Positions 26,038-34,277 of a DNA stretch of 48,363 nt are shown here, piece by piece. Numbering within the stretch: the first letter of the stretch is position 1; every line of letters begins with the position of its first letter. Origin of the DNA: Streptomyces africanus (GTDB lineage: Bacteria; Actinomycetota; Actinomycetes; Streptomycetales; Streptomycetaceae); the NCBI RefSeq assembly GCF_002150735.1, contig NZ_MUKA01000126.1:1-48363 (forward strand), written 5' to 3'. The translations under genes and the position numbers were made by a program. Below the pieces are notes generated by a model. That model worked only from the letters and a program-made list of their open reading frames with translations, made no database searches and was not told the DNA's origin.

Positions 26038-26328
26038 TCAGGGGGCGCGCCGGTCCCGGGCGCCGAGCCCCTCGTCGTCCGAGTCGACCCACAGCGAGGG
26101 GTCGTACGGCGCGTCCGAGATGGTGACGAGGTCGGGGCGCTTCGGTGCGGCCGGTGCGGCGGCGGCGTCGCGCAGCAGGGCGACGCTCTCGCGCAGATGG
26201 TTGGCGTCGGCTCGGACGCGGCGCATCTCCAGGCCGCCGGTGCCGAGCTGCTTCTCCACGCGTCCCAGCGAGCGGAACAGCTCGTCGAGACTGCGCTGGA
26301 CTGACGTCAGTTCGTCGTGAACGGACAT
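26038..26328 (-). CDS. Small coiled-coil protein at the head of the sdh operon
   Basis: 96 residues from the ATG at 26328. The N-terminal half is a heptad-like helix (VHDELTSVQRSLDELFRSL then RVEKQLGTGGLEMRRVRADA, HLRESVALLRDAA). The C-terminal half is extended and acidic, ending DPSLWVDSDDEGLGARDRRAP. There is no transmembrane segment, signal peptide or metal motif. It is 54 bases upstream of sdhC on the same strand and appears to be the first gene of the operon. I do not recognise a named family. A role as an assembly or accessory factor for succinate dehydrogenase is only suggested by position. Confidence 0.75.
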   Translation of the reverse strand: MSVHDELTSVQRSLDELFRSLGRVEKQLGTGGLEMRRVRADANHLRESVALLRDAAAAPAAPKRPDLVTISDAPYDPSLWVDSDDEGLGARDRRAP

Positions 26329-26617
26329 GACTTGCCCTCACTTCCCGCGGGTCCTTCAAGGCCCAAGGCGGCAACGCTCATGCGCCTGCGAGTGTTGCGC
26401 GTCACACCTTGTGCTGTGAAGGGATGTGCATCGATTGGCCGAGGCGTGTGGGTGCACCCTGCGGTGCGTTGCGCCGCACGGGTGGCTTCCCGCCCGTGAC
26501 CGTCGTGTCGCCCTGTGTTGCCGAACCCTTTCCTCTTCAGTGGCGGCATACATCAGATGAACTCCAAATACCGCCAAAAGTGATCATAACGCCCGCGGCT
26601 TCCCGGAGGTAGCACAG
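26329..26617. other. Divergent control region between the sdh operon and the binding-protein gene
   Basis: 289 bases containing the promoters of both units. It includes an imperfect dyad, GTGT-TGCGCGTC-ACAC (26392-26407), and an inverted repeat, TGGCGGCAT (26541-26549) with ATACCGCCA (26568-26576, one mismatch), spanning AT-richer DNA just upstream of the plus-strand gene. GGAGG at 26604-26608 is the ribosome site of that gene. No -10/-35 pair is convincing. Confidence 0.5.
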
Positions 26618-28693
26618 ATGTCCCAGCACGGCGTCGGCCCGCGCGCGGTCACGCGCTCGGTCGCCTTCCTCACCGCGGGTGTGCTCGCGGTGCCCGCGCT
26701 CACCGGATGCGGCTCCGAGGACCCGGCGGGCAAGCCGCTCGCCGCCCCGGACATCCAGCCCGCGGGCCGCGACCGGATCGCGGACGGCTCCACCCTGCGC
26801 TGGGCCGTCGACTCCGTGCCCGACACCCTGAACACCTTCCAGTCGGACGCCGACACCACCACCCTGCGCGTCGCCCAGGCCGCCCTGCCGTCGATGTTCC
26901 GGATGAACGCCGACGGCCGTCCCGAGCGCAACCCCGCCTACCTGGAGTCCGCCGAGGTCGTCGAGACCGAGCCCAAGCAGGTCGTCCTGTACAAGCTGAA
27001 CCAGCAGGCCGTCTGGAGCGACGGCCGGGAGATCGGCGCCGCCGACTTCGCCGCCCAGTGGCGCGCCCTGTCCGGCAAGAACACCGCCTACTGGACCGCC
27101 CGCAACGCCGGCTACGACCGCATCCAGAAGATCGAGCGCGGCGACAACGCCCTGGAGGTCAGGGTCACCTTCAGCCGCCCCTACGCCGACTGGCGGTCGC
27201 TGTTCTCGCCGCTGTACCCCAAGGACGTCATGGGCACCCCGGACTCCTTCAACGACGGGGCCCGCAAGAAGCTCAAGGTCACCGCCGGTCCCTTCACGGT
27301 GAAGAAGGTCGACCGCGAGGACGACGAGATCACCCTCGCCCGCAACCCGCGCTGGTGGGGCCGGCCCGCAAAGCTCTCGGAGATCGTGCTGCGCACCGTG
27401 CCGCGCGACAAGCGGACCGCCGAGCTGGCCGCCGGAACCCTCGACGTGGCCGAGATCGACCCCGCCGCGGCCCGCCGCATCACCGTCGCCGCTCGTCCCC
27501 AGAGCTCCAGCAGCCCCCTGACGGGCCCCGGCGCCGGTGCCCGCAAGAAGCTGCGCAAGGCATCCGTCAGGTACGCCGGACAGCAGCAGGCCCTGCGCGG
27601 CTTCGAGGTGCGCAAGTCCCTGGAGCCGGCCTTCACCCAGCTCGCCCTGAACGGCGCCGAGGGCCCGCTCGCCGACGAGCGCGTCCGCAGGGCCGTCGCC
27701 CGTGCCCTGGACCGCAAGGAACTGGCCAAGGCGGTCCTGAAGCCCCTGGGCCTGCCCGCCGTCCCGGTCGGCAGTCACCTGGCCCTGTCCGGCCAGGCCC
27801 ACTACGCCGACAGCAGCGGTGCCCTCGGCGACCAGGACACCAAGGAGGCCCAGGCCCTGCTCGCGGACGCCGGGTGGGTGCGCGGCGGCCCCCTCAAGGA
27901 GCAGAAGAAGAAGCAGAAGGAAGAGAAGAAGGCGGCCGGCGCCGAGGGCGAGAAGACCTCCGGCGAGGACAACAAGGCGCACGGCGGGCAGGACCCCGCC
28001 GACCACCTCGCCCACGACGGCAGGCCGTACCAGCACCCGGCCCGGGGCGGCGCCCCCGGCGCGTACGCCCCCGAGGGCACCGCCGCCCCGGCGAACCGCG
28101 AGACCGCCCCGCTCGCCAAGGACGGCAAGCCCCTCACGCTCCGCTTCGTGCTCCCCTCCGGGCCCGGCTCCCAGACACTGCGCACGGTCGCCGACCGCAT
28201 CTCCCGCATGCTGGAGCGCGTCGGCATCGGCACGGACATCTCCAGGGTCTCCGACGAGTCCTACTTCAAGGACCACATCGCGTCCGGCCAGTACGACCTC
28301 GCCCTCTACTCCTGGCCGGCCACCGCCTTCCCCGCCACCGACGCCCGACCCGTCTACGCCAAGCCGGTCCCGGCCGCCGACGGCTCCCTGAACGTCGAGC
28401 AGAACTACACCCGCGTCGGCACCGACCAGGTCGACCAGCTCTTCGACGAGGCCGTGTCCACCCTCGACGAGGGCAAGTCCCGCTCCCTGATCCGCAAGGC
28501 CGACTCCCGCATCTGGGCGGCGGCCGGCTCCATCCCCCTCTTCCAGCGCCCCGAGCTCATCGCGGCCCGCAAGAACCTCGTCAACGCCGGCGCGTTCGGT
28601 TTCGGCACGCCGGTCTACGAGGACATGGGCTTCCTGAAGAAGGGCGCCAAGCCGGCCTCGGGTCCGTCGGCGAAGGGCTCGTCCGCCCGGTAG
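26618..28693 (+). CDS. Orphan ABC-transporter substrate-binding lipoprotein (family 5)
   Basis: 691 residues, longer than the usual 520-600. A signal peptide ends in the lipobox LTGC (C31). The periplasmic-binding fold is the oligopeptide type: LRWAVDSVPDTLNTFQSDAD, QAVWSDGREIGAADFAAQW, and LALNGAEGPLADERVRRAVARALDR. The extra length is a Lys/Glu/Gly/Pro/His-rich insertion at about residues 425-500 (KKKQKEEKKAAGAEGEK). It sits in the C-lobe and looks disordered. No permease or ATPase gene adjoins it, so it may share the permeases of the operon at 31566-37449 or another transporter. It is divergent from sdh. Confidence 0.9.
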   Translation: MSQHGVGPRAVTRSVAFLTAGVLAVPALTGCGSEDPAGKPLAAPDIQPAGRDRIADGSTLRWAVDSVPDTLNTFQSDADTTTLRVAQAALPSMFRMNADGRPERNPAYLESAEVVETEPKQVVLYKLNQQAVWSDGREIGAADFAAQWRALSGKNTAYWTARNAGYDRIQKIERGDNALEVRVTFSRPYADWRSLFSPLYPKDVMGTPDSFNDGARKKLKVTAGPFTVKKVDREDDEITLARNPRWWGRPAKLSEIVLRTVPRDKRTAELAAGTLDVAEIDPAAARRITVAARPQSSSSPLTGPGAGARKKLRKASVRYAGQQQALRGFEVRKSLEPAFTQLALNGAEGPLADERVRRAVARALDRKELAKAVLKPLGLPAVPVGSHLALSGQAHYADSSGALGDQDTKEAQALLADAGWVRGGPLKEQKKKQKEEKKAAGAEGEKTSGEDNKAHGGQDPADHLAHDGRPYQHPARGGAPGAYAPEGTAAPANRETAPLAKDGKPLTLRFVLPSGPGSQTLRTVADRISRMLERVGIGTDISRVSDESYFKDHIASGQYDLALYSWPATAFPATDARPVYAKPVPAADGSLNVEQNYTRVGTDQVDQLFDEAVSTLDEGKSRSLIRKADSRIWAAAGSIPLFQRPELIAARKNLVNAGAFGFGTPVYEDMGFLKKGAKPASGPSAKGSSAR

Positions 28694-29021
28694 CTCCGGA
28701 AACGCTCAAACGCCGGGGCGCCGGTGTGCGGGGGCACGCTTGCGAACAGGGCAGGGCTGGCACTCCCAGCCCGTCCGGCGTTTGAGGACGAGGCCGTTCA
28801 GGCCGAAGCGGGGTCTGGGCGGCGGCAGCCCCCAGCAGGCCCGGGCACTGGTGCCGAGTACCTCGAAACCGGACCTGACCTGCACCGACGTATCCCGGCT
28901 CACCCCCGCACCCGCGGACCCGTACCATGGGGTGAGGCCGTGGCATGTTGAGCCCGGCAGGGCCCGCGCACCACCGACGTAGCGCAGGGCATTCCTCACC
29001 ACTCCGGGAGTACGCCTTCTT
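28694..29021. other. Intergenic region upstream of typA
   Basis: 328 bases. The first 100 bases hold the inverted repeat annotated at 28705-28786. The rest contains the typA leader, with GGGAG at 29005-29009 and a 12-base spacer to the ATG. A weak -10-like TACCAT (28924-28929) lies about 95 bases upstream of the start, without a good -35. No gene is apparent. Confidence 0.5.
28705..28786. repeat. Dispersed Streptomyces intergenic palindrome (terminator-like)
   Basis: CTCAAACGCCGG (28705-28716) pairs perfectly with CCGGCGTTTGAG (28775-28786). A second hairpin (GGGCTGG 28754-28760 with CCAGCCC 28766-28772, 5-base loop) sits inside. The right end continues GACGAGGCC. This 'GTCCGGCGTTTGAGGACGAG' type of sequence is, in my recollection, scattered downstream of many genes in Streptomyces genomes. 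It probably terminates the binding-protein transcript. Confidence 0.7.
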
Positions 29022-30929
29022 ATGGCCACGCGCCACGACATCCGCAACGTCGCCATCGTCGCCCACGTCGACCACGGCAAGACCACCATCGTCGACGGCA
29101 TGCTGAAGCAGGCCGGCGCCTTCGCCGCGCACCAGCTCGAAGGCGTCGACGACCGCATGATGGACTCGAACGACCTGGAGCGTGAGAAGGGCATCACGAT
29201 CCTGGCCAAGAACACGGCGGTGAAGTACCACCCGAAGGACGGGGGGGACGTCATCACCATCAACATCATCGACACCCCCGGTCACGCCGACTTCGGCGGT
29301 GAGGTGGAGCGCGGTCTGTCGATGGTGGACGGTGTCGTCCTGCTCGTGGACGCCTCCGAGGGCCCGCTCCCGCAGACCCGCTTCGTGCTGCGCAAGGCGC
29401 TCCAGCAGCGGCTGCCCGTCATCCTGTGCATCAACAAGACGGACCGCCCGGACTCCCGGATCGACGAGGTCGTCAACGAGACCTACGACCTCTTCCTCGA
29501 CCTGGACGCCGACGAGGAGCAGATCGAGTTCCCGATCGTCTACGCCTGCGGCCGCGACGGCATCGCCTCGCTGACCAAGCCGGACAACGGCACGGTCCCG
29601 GCCGACTCCACCAGCCTGGAGCCGTTCTTCTCCACCATCCTGGAGCACATCCCGGCCCCGAGCTACGACGAGTCCGCCCCGCTCCAGGCCCACGTCACGA
29701 ACCTGGACGCCGACAACTTCCTCGGCCGTATCGCGCTGCTCCGCGTCGAGCAGGGCGAGCTGCGCAAGGGCCAGACGGTCGCGTGGATGAAGCGCGACGG
29801 GTCCGTCCAGAGCGTGCGGATCTCCGAGCTGATGATGACCGAGGCGCTCACCCGCAAGCCGGCCGAGGTGGCCGGTCCCGGTGACATCTGCGCCGTGGCC
29901 GGTATCCCGGACATCATGATCGGTGAGACCCTGGCCGACCCGGAGAACCCGGTCGCGCTGCCGCTGATCACGGTCGACGAGCCCGCGATCTCCATGGTCA
30001 TCGGCACCAACACCTCCCCGCTGGTCGGCCGTGGCGCCACCGGCAAGGGCGCCGACAACAAGGCGGCCGTCAAGGACCGCAAGGTCACGGCCCGTCAGGT
30101 CAAGGACCGCCTCGACCGCGAGCTGATCGGTAACGTCAGCCTCCGGGTGCTGGACACCGAGCGGCCGGACGCCTGGGAGGTGCAGGGCCGTGGTGAGCTG
30201 GCGCTGGCCATCCTGGTCGAGACGATGCGCCGTGAGGGCTTCGAGCTGACCATCGGCAAGCCGCAGGTCGTCACCAAGGAGGTCGACGGCAAGGTCTACG
30301 AGCCGGTCGAGCGCATGACGATCGACGTCCCCGAGGAGCACATGGGCGCGGTCACGCAGCTCATGGGCGTCCGCAAGGGCCGTATGGACAACATGTCCAA
30401 CCACGGCTCCGGCTGGGTCCGCATGGAGTTCGTCGTGCCCTCGCGCGGTCTCATCGGCTTCCGGACCGAGTTCCTGACCCAGACCCGTGGCACGGGAATC
30501 GGCCACTCCATCCACGAGGGCTTCGAGCCCTGGTTCGGCACGCTCCAGACCCGCAACAACGGCTCCCTGGTCGCCGACCGCGCCGGTGCTGTCACCGCCT
30601 TCGCGATGACCAACCTCCAGGAGCGCGGCGTGCTGTTCGTGGAGCCGGGCACCGAGGTGTACGAGGGCATGATCGTCGGCGAGAACTCCCGCGCCGACGA
30701 CATGGACGTCAACATCACCAAGGAGAAGAAGCTCACCAACATGCGGTCGTCCACGGCCGATGTGACCGAGTCGATCGTCCCGCCGCGCAAGCTGTCGCTG
30801 GAGCAGTCCCTGGAGTTCTGCCGCGACGACGAGTGCGTCGAGGTCACCCCGGAGGCCGTGCGCATCCGCAAGGTGAACCTGGACGCCCGCGAGCGCGCCC
30901 GCGCCGCGAGCCGCGCCAAGCACGGCTGA
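29022..30929 (+). CDS. typA: Translational GTPase TypA/BipA
   Basis: 635 residues. The GTPase motifs are AHVDHGKTT (14-22), DTPGH (84-88) and NKTD (138-141), followed by the EF-G-like domains II, III and V and the BipA-specific C-terminal domain (FVVPSRGLIGFRTEFL, GEN then VTESIVPP). It acts on the 70S ribosome in stress responses and ribosome assembly. It lies between the orphan binding-protein gene and the oligopeptide operon. It ends 10 bases before a very strong hairpin, so it appears transcribed alone. Confidence 0.97.
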   Translation: MATRHDIRNVAIVAHVDHGKTTIVDGMLKQAGAFAAHQLEGVDDRMMDSNDLEREKGITILAKNTAVKYHPKDGGDVITINIIDTPGHADFGGEVERGLSMVDGVVLLVDASEGPLPQTRFVLRKALQQRLPVILCINKTDRPDSRIDEVVNETYDLFLDLDADEEQIEFPIVYACGRDGIASLTKPDNGTVPADSTSLEPFFSTILEHIPAPSYDESAPLQAHVTNLDADNFLGRIALLRVEQGELRKGQTVAWMKRDGSVQSVRISELMMTEALTRKPAEVAGPGDICAVAGIPDIMIGETLADPENPVALPLITVDEPAISMVIGTNTSPLVGRGATGKGADNKAAVKDRKVTARQVKDRLDRELIGNVSLRVLDTERPDAWEVQGRGELALAILVETMRREGFELTIGKPQVVTKEVDGKVYEPVERMTIDVPEEHMGAVTQLMGVRKGRMDNMSNHGSGWVRMEFVVPSRGLIGFRTEFLTQTRGTGIGHSIHEGFEPWFGTLQTRNNGSLVADRAGAVTAFAMTNLQERGVLFVEPGTEVYEGMIVGENSRADDMDVNITKEKKLTNMRSSTADVTESIVPPRKLSLEQSLEFCRDDECVEVTPEAVRIRKVNLDARERARAASRAKHG

Positions 30930-30939
30930 CGCCTGCCGT

Positions 30940-30984
30940 TCGACGACACCGGGCACCCCGCCTCGCGGGGTGCCCGGTGTCGTC
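30940..30984 (+). terminator. 21-bp hairpin terminator after typA
   Basis: 30940-30960 pairs with 30964-30984 without mismatch, leaving a 3-base loop (CTC). It is one of the strongest hairpins in the window. It has no U run, as is usual in GC-rich actinobacteria. Confidence 0.88.
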
Positions 30985-31565
30985 GGTGCGGTCGTCGGCG
31001 CCGTCGTAAAGCGGAGCGAACGCGAAGGAAAAGGGTAGGGAAAACCCTCGATTTGCCCGGGACGGCCGTCCGAAGCGCCCGGTTCCCACTACCCTGCTGC
31101 GGAAGTGCCGCGCTCTGCCCGCGCACAGGCCATTGACAACGGCCTTGCGGTGGAGGCCTCTTGAGCGCGCGACACGTGTGCGACAGCCACCGGTGGCAGC
31201 CTGCACGGCGGTCCCGGTGGCCGCAAGCGATTTATCTCATTCCCGCGTCCGGAATACGGACGCCCGCCACCGATAGATGTGTAACAAGTCCGTTTCGCAG
31301 GGATCTTTCACCAAACCCTTTGTCCGGATTTTGGAAGATGTAGGCGCGAGCTGTGATCGAACCGAGACCTCGAGAGTGTGGTTCGGTCCTGACGTTTGGC
31401 AGATAGTTAGGCGCGTAGAGCTCGGATGAACGGGTCACTCGCTGGAGGCGGCGCCGACTCACGAGCGCGGGGGCACCTGACGATTTCCGGCACCGGCGAC
31501 GGGCGGTGGCGGTGGTCTGTCTGTGCTCCCTTTGCGGTGAACCAATGACTTCATAGGAGGAACCC
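30985..31565. other. Long leader of the oligopeptide ABC operon
   Basis: 581 gene-free bases between the typA terminator and the binding-protein gene. It holds an isolated TTGACA (31133-31138) without a fitting -10. Three palindromes follow: ACACGTGT (31172-31179), GCCACCGGTGGC (31186-31197) and GCGTCCG-GAATA-CGGACGC (31245-31263). From about 31270 to 31420 the base composition is distinctly lower in GC (GATAGATGTGTAACAAG, ATTTTGGAAGATGTAG), a likely promoter zone. AGGAGGAA (31555-31562) is a strong ribosome site for the next ATG. The length suggests multiple regulator sites or a structured 5' leader. Confidence 0.6.
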
Positions 31566-33206
31566 ATGCGCGGTGCCAAGAGCGCCAAGTGGGTCGCGGG
31601 GGCGATAGTCGTCGCCCTGGCCGCCACCGCCTGCGGCGGCGGCGACGACAGTGCCGGCGACGACATGAACAAGGGGAAGGCCGACCCGAACGGCATCGTC
31701 ACTGCGCAGCTGAGCGAGCCCCAGAACCCGCTCCAGCCGGCCAACGCCAAGGAGAGCCAGGGCAGCCGTGTCCTGCGCACGATCTTCGCCGGCCTGGTCG
31801 ACTACGAGCCCGGCACCGGCAAGCTCGAGTACGTCAACGCCGAGTCGGTCACGCCGAACGACGACTCGTCCGAGTGGACCGTCAAGCTCAAGCCGGGCTG
31901 GAAGTTCCACGACGGCACCCCGGTCACCGCCAAGTCCTATGTGGATTCCTGGAACTGGTCGGCCAACATCAAGAACAACCAGACCAACTCCAGCTGGTTC
32001 TCCGACATCGTCGGCTTCGAGGACGTGCACCCGGAGAAGGGTGACCCGAAGAGCGACAAGATGTCGGGCCTGAAGGTCGTCGACGACAACACCTTCACCG
32101 TCAAGCTGACGCAGCCGGTGTCGTACTTCGCGTACAAGCTGGGCTACGACGTGTGGGCGCCGCTGCCCGAGGCCTTCTTCAAGGACCCGAAGGCGTTCGG
32201 CGAGAAGCCGATCGGCAACGGCCCGTACAAGTTCGTCTCCTGGGAGCACAACAAGCTCATCAAGGTCCGCAAGTTCGCGGACTACAAGGGCCCGAACGTC
32301 GCCAAGAACGGCGGCATCGACTTCAAGAACTACACGACCGCCGACGCCGCCTACTCGGACCTGCGCTCCGACAACGTGGACTGGATCGAGCAGGTCCCGA
32401 CCACCGCGCTGGCCAGCTACAAGACGGACCTCGGCGACCGCGCGATCGACCAGCCGTACTCGGCCGTCCAGTCGATCGTCCCGGCGTTCTACACCAAGCA
32501 GTTCAAGGACATCGACCCCAAGGTCATCCAGGGTCTGTCCATGGCGATCGACCGCCCGACCATCACCAAGACCGTCCTCCAGGGCACGCGCACCCCGGCC
32601 GACTCCTACGTCGCCCCGGGTGTCCTCGGCTACAAGAAGGGCGCGCTCGGCGACATCGTCAAGTTCGACCCGGCGCAGGCCAAGAAGCTCATCCAGGAGG
32701 GTGGCGGCGTCCCGGGCAACAAGATCCAGATCCAGTACAACGCCGACCAGGACCACAAGCCCTGGGTCGACGCGGTCTGCAACTCGATCCGCAAGTCCAC
32801 CGGCGTGGAGTGCACCGGCGACCCGAAGCCGACCTTCCAGGCCGACCTCGACGCCCGTGACGCCCACGAGGTCAAGTCCATGTACCGCGGTGGCTGGGTG
32901 CTCGACTACCCGGTCAACTCGAACTTCATGCGCGACCTGTACGGCTCCAAGGCGGCCGGTAACACCAGCGGCTACGCCAACAAGGAGTTCGACAAGCTGA
33001 GCTCCGATGCGGACAAGGCCAGCTCGATCGACGAGACCGTGAAGCTGTACCAGCAGGCGGAGCAGCTCCTCGCCAAGGACATGCCGGCCATTCCGCTCTG
33101 GTTCTACAAGGTCAACAGCGGTCAGTCCAAGAACATCCTGGGCAAGATCGAGTACGGCCAGGACGGTGACCCGATCTTCGACACCATCCAGGTCAAGCAG
33201 AAGTAA
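31566..33206 (+). CDS. Oligopeptide-binding lipoprotein of the ABC importer
   Basis: 546 residues. The signal peptide ends in the lipobox ATAC (C23), followed by GGGDDSAGDD. The family-5 solute-binding fold is clear: NGIVTAQLSEPQNPLQPANA, WKFHDGTPVTAKSYVDSWNW, IGNGPYKFVSWEHN, and MAIDRPTITKTVL. It belongs to the BldKB/OppA group that captures peptides at the cell surface for uptake and, in Streptomyces, for developmental signalling. It is the first gene of the operon. A stem-loop separates it from the permease genes, which usually makes the binding protein the most abundant product. I leave the symbol blank because bldK in S. coelicolor has, as I recall, a permease first. Confidence 0.93.
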   Translation: MRGAKSAKWVAGAIVVALAATACGGGDDSAGDDMNKGKADPNGIVTAQLSEPQNPLQPANAKESQGSRVLRTIFAGLVDYEPGTGKLEYVNAESVTPNDDSSEWTVKLKPGWKFHDGTPVTAKSYVDSWNWSANIKNNQTNSSWFSDIVGFEDVHPEKGDPKSDKMSGLKVVDDNTFTVKLTQPVSYFAYKLGYDVWAPLPEAFFKDPKAFGEKPIGNGPYKFVSWEHNKLIKVRKFADYKGPNVAKNGGIDFKNYTTADAAYSDLRSDNVDWIEQVPTTALASYKTDLGDRAIDQPYSAVQSIVPAFYTKQFKDIDPKVIQGLSMAIDRPTITKTVLQGTRTPADSYVAPGVLGYKKGALGDIVKFDPAQAKKLIQEGGGVPGNKIQIQYNADQDHKPWVDAVCNSIRKSTGVECTGDPKPTFQADLDARDAHEVKSMYRGGWVLDYPVNSNFMRDLYGSKAAGNTSGYANKEFDKLSSDADKASSIDETVKLYQQAEQLLAKDMPAIPLWFYKVNSGQSKNILGKIEYGQDGDPIFDTIQVKQK

Positions 33207-33220
33207 CCAGACGACCGCAG

Positions 33221-33262
33221 GCCGGTGCCGCCCCTCCCGAAAAGGGGAGCGGCGGCACCGGC
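33221..33262 (+). terminator. Intercistronic hairpin after the binding-protein gene
   Basis: The arms are GCCGGTGCCGCC and GGCGGCACCGGC (12 bp). After one mismatch the stem continues with CTCCC/GGGAG around a short A-rich loop. It sits 15 bases after the stop and about 90 before the first permease. It likely acts as an attenuator and 3' stabiliser of the binding-protein mRNA rather than as a complete terminator. Confidence 0.7.
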
Positions 33263-33350
33263 CCGTAGGCACAGGCCTCCACCTCACCCCCTCACCTGCG
33301 GTAGATGAGTGCGCAGGCCTCGCCGACCCCTCACGGCATGGAGGCGCAAG

Positions 33351-34277
33351 ATGGGGCGCTACGCCGCCAGGCGACTGCTCCAGATGATCCCGATCTTCAT
33401 CGGGACAACTCTGTTGATCTTCTTGATGGTCCACATCCTGCCGGGCGACCCGGTCCGGGCCATCTACGGGGACAAGGCTCCCGATCCCGCACAGATCGCG
33501 CAGATCAAGCGCGAGTACGGCTTCGACAAGCCCGTCCTCGAGCAGTACTTCCACTACATGCTGAATCTCCTCAAGGGAGACTTCGGCAGCAACCTCGCGG
33601 GGCGCCCGGTCGCCGACCTGATGGCCGACGCCTTCCCGGTGACCCTGCGCCTGACGCTGCTGGCCATCACCATCGAGATCATCATCGGTGTGGGCCTCGG
33701 CGCGTGGGCCGGTCTGCGGGCCGGCAAGGCCGCCGACACCGGCGTGCTGGTCTTCACCCTGACGGTGATCTCCATCCCCGTGTTCGTGCTGGGCTTCATC
33801 GCCCGGTTCATCTTCGCCGACGAACTCGGCTGGCTGCCGCCCAACGTCCAGGACTCCACGGACTACTCGCAGCTGTTCCTGCCGGCATTCGTCCTCGCCA
33901 TGCTGTCCATGGCGTACGTGGCCCGGCTGACCAGGACGACGTTCGCCGAGAACCTGCGGGCCGACTACATGCGCACCGCGCTCGCCAAGGGCCTGCCCCG
34001 GCGCCGCATCATCGGTGTGCACCTGCTGCGCAATTCGCTGATCCCGGTCGTCACCTTCGTCGGCACCGACGTCGGCGGCTTCATCGGTGGCGCGGTCATC
34101 ACCGAGGGCATCTTCAACATCCAGGGTGTCGGCAACCTCCTCTACAGGGCGATCCAGACGAGCGAGGGCTCGACGGTCACGGGTGTGGTGACGGTGCTCG
34201 TCCTCGTCATCCTCCTGATCAACCTGCTCATCGACCTGCTGTACGCGGTCCTGGACCCGAGGATCCGGTATGCCTGA
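33351..34277 (+). CDS. Oligopeptide ABC transporter permease 1 (DppB/OppB-type)
   Basis: 308 residues from the ATG at 33351, with GGAGG upstream. An earlier in-frame start at 33309 adds an arginine-rich leader and is less likely. The DppB pattern is complete: LLQMIPIFIGTTLLIFLMVHILPGDPVR at the first membrane helix, six transmembrane segments, and the EAA-like loop TALAKGLPRRRIIGVHLLRNSLIPVVT that docks on the ATPases. The following permease gene begins inside its last codons (8-base overlap). Confidence 0.95.
   Translation: MGRYAARRLLQMIPIFIGTTLLIFLMVHILPGDPVRAIYGDKAPDPAQIAQIKREYGFDKPVLEQYFHYMLNLLKGDFGSNLAGRPVADLMADAFPVTLRLTLLAITIEIIIGVGLGAWAGLRAGKAADTGVLVFTLTVISIPVFVLGFIARFIFADELGWLPPNVQDSTDYSQLFLPAFVLAMLSMAYVARLTRTTFAENLRADYMRTALAKGLPRRRIIGVHLLRNSLIPVVTFVGTDVGGFIGGAVITEGIFNIQGVGNLLYRAIQTSEGSTVTGVVTVLVLVILLINLLIDLLYAVLDPRIRYA

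Noticed and set aside
31133..31161. Sigma-70-type promoter at TTGACA (31133) upstream of the oligopeptide operon
   Set aside because: The -35 hexamer is perfect, but at 16-19 bases spacing there is no TAnnnT-like -10, so I do not call it a promoter.
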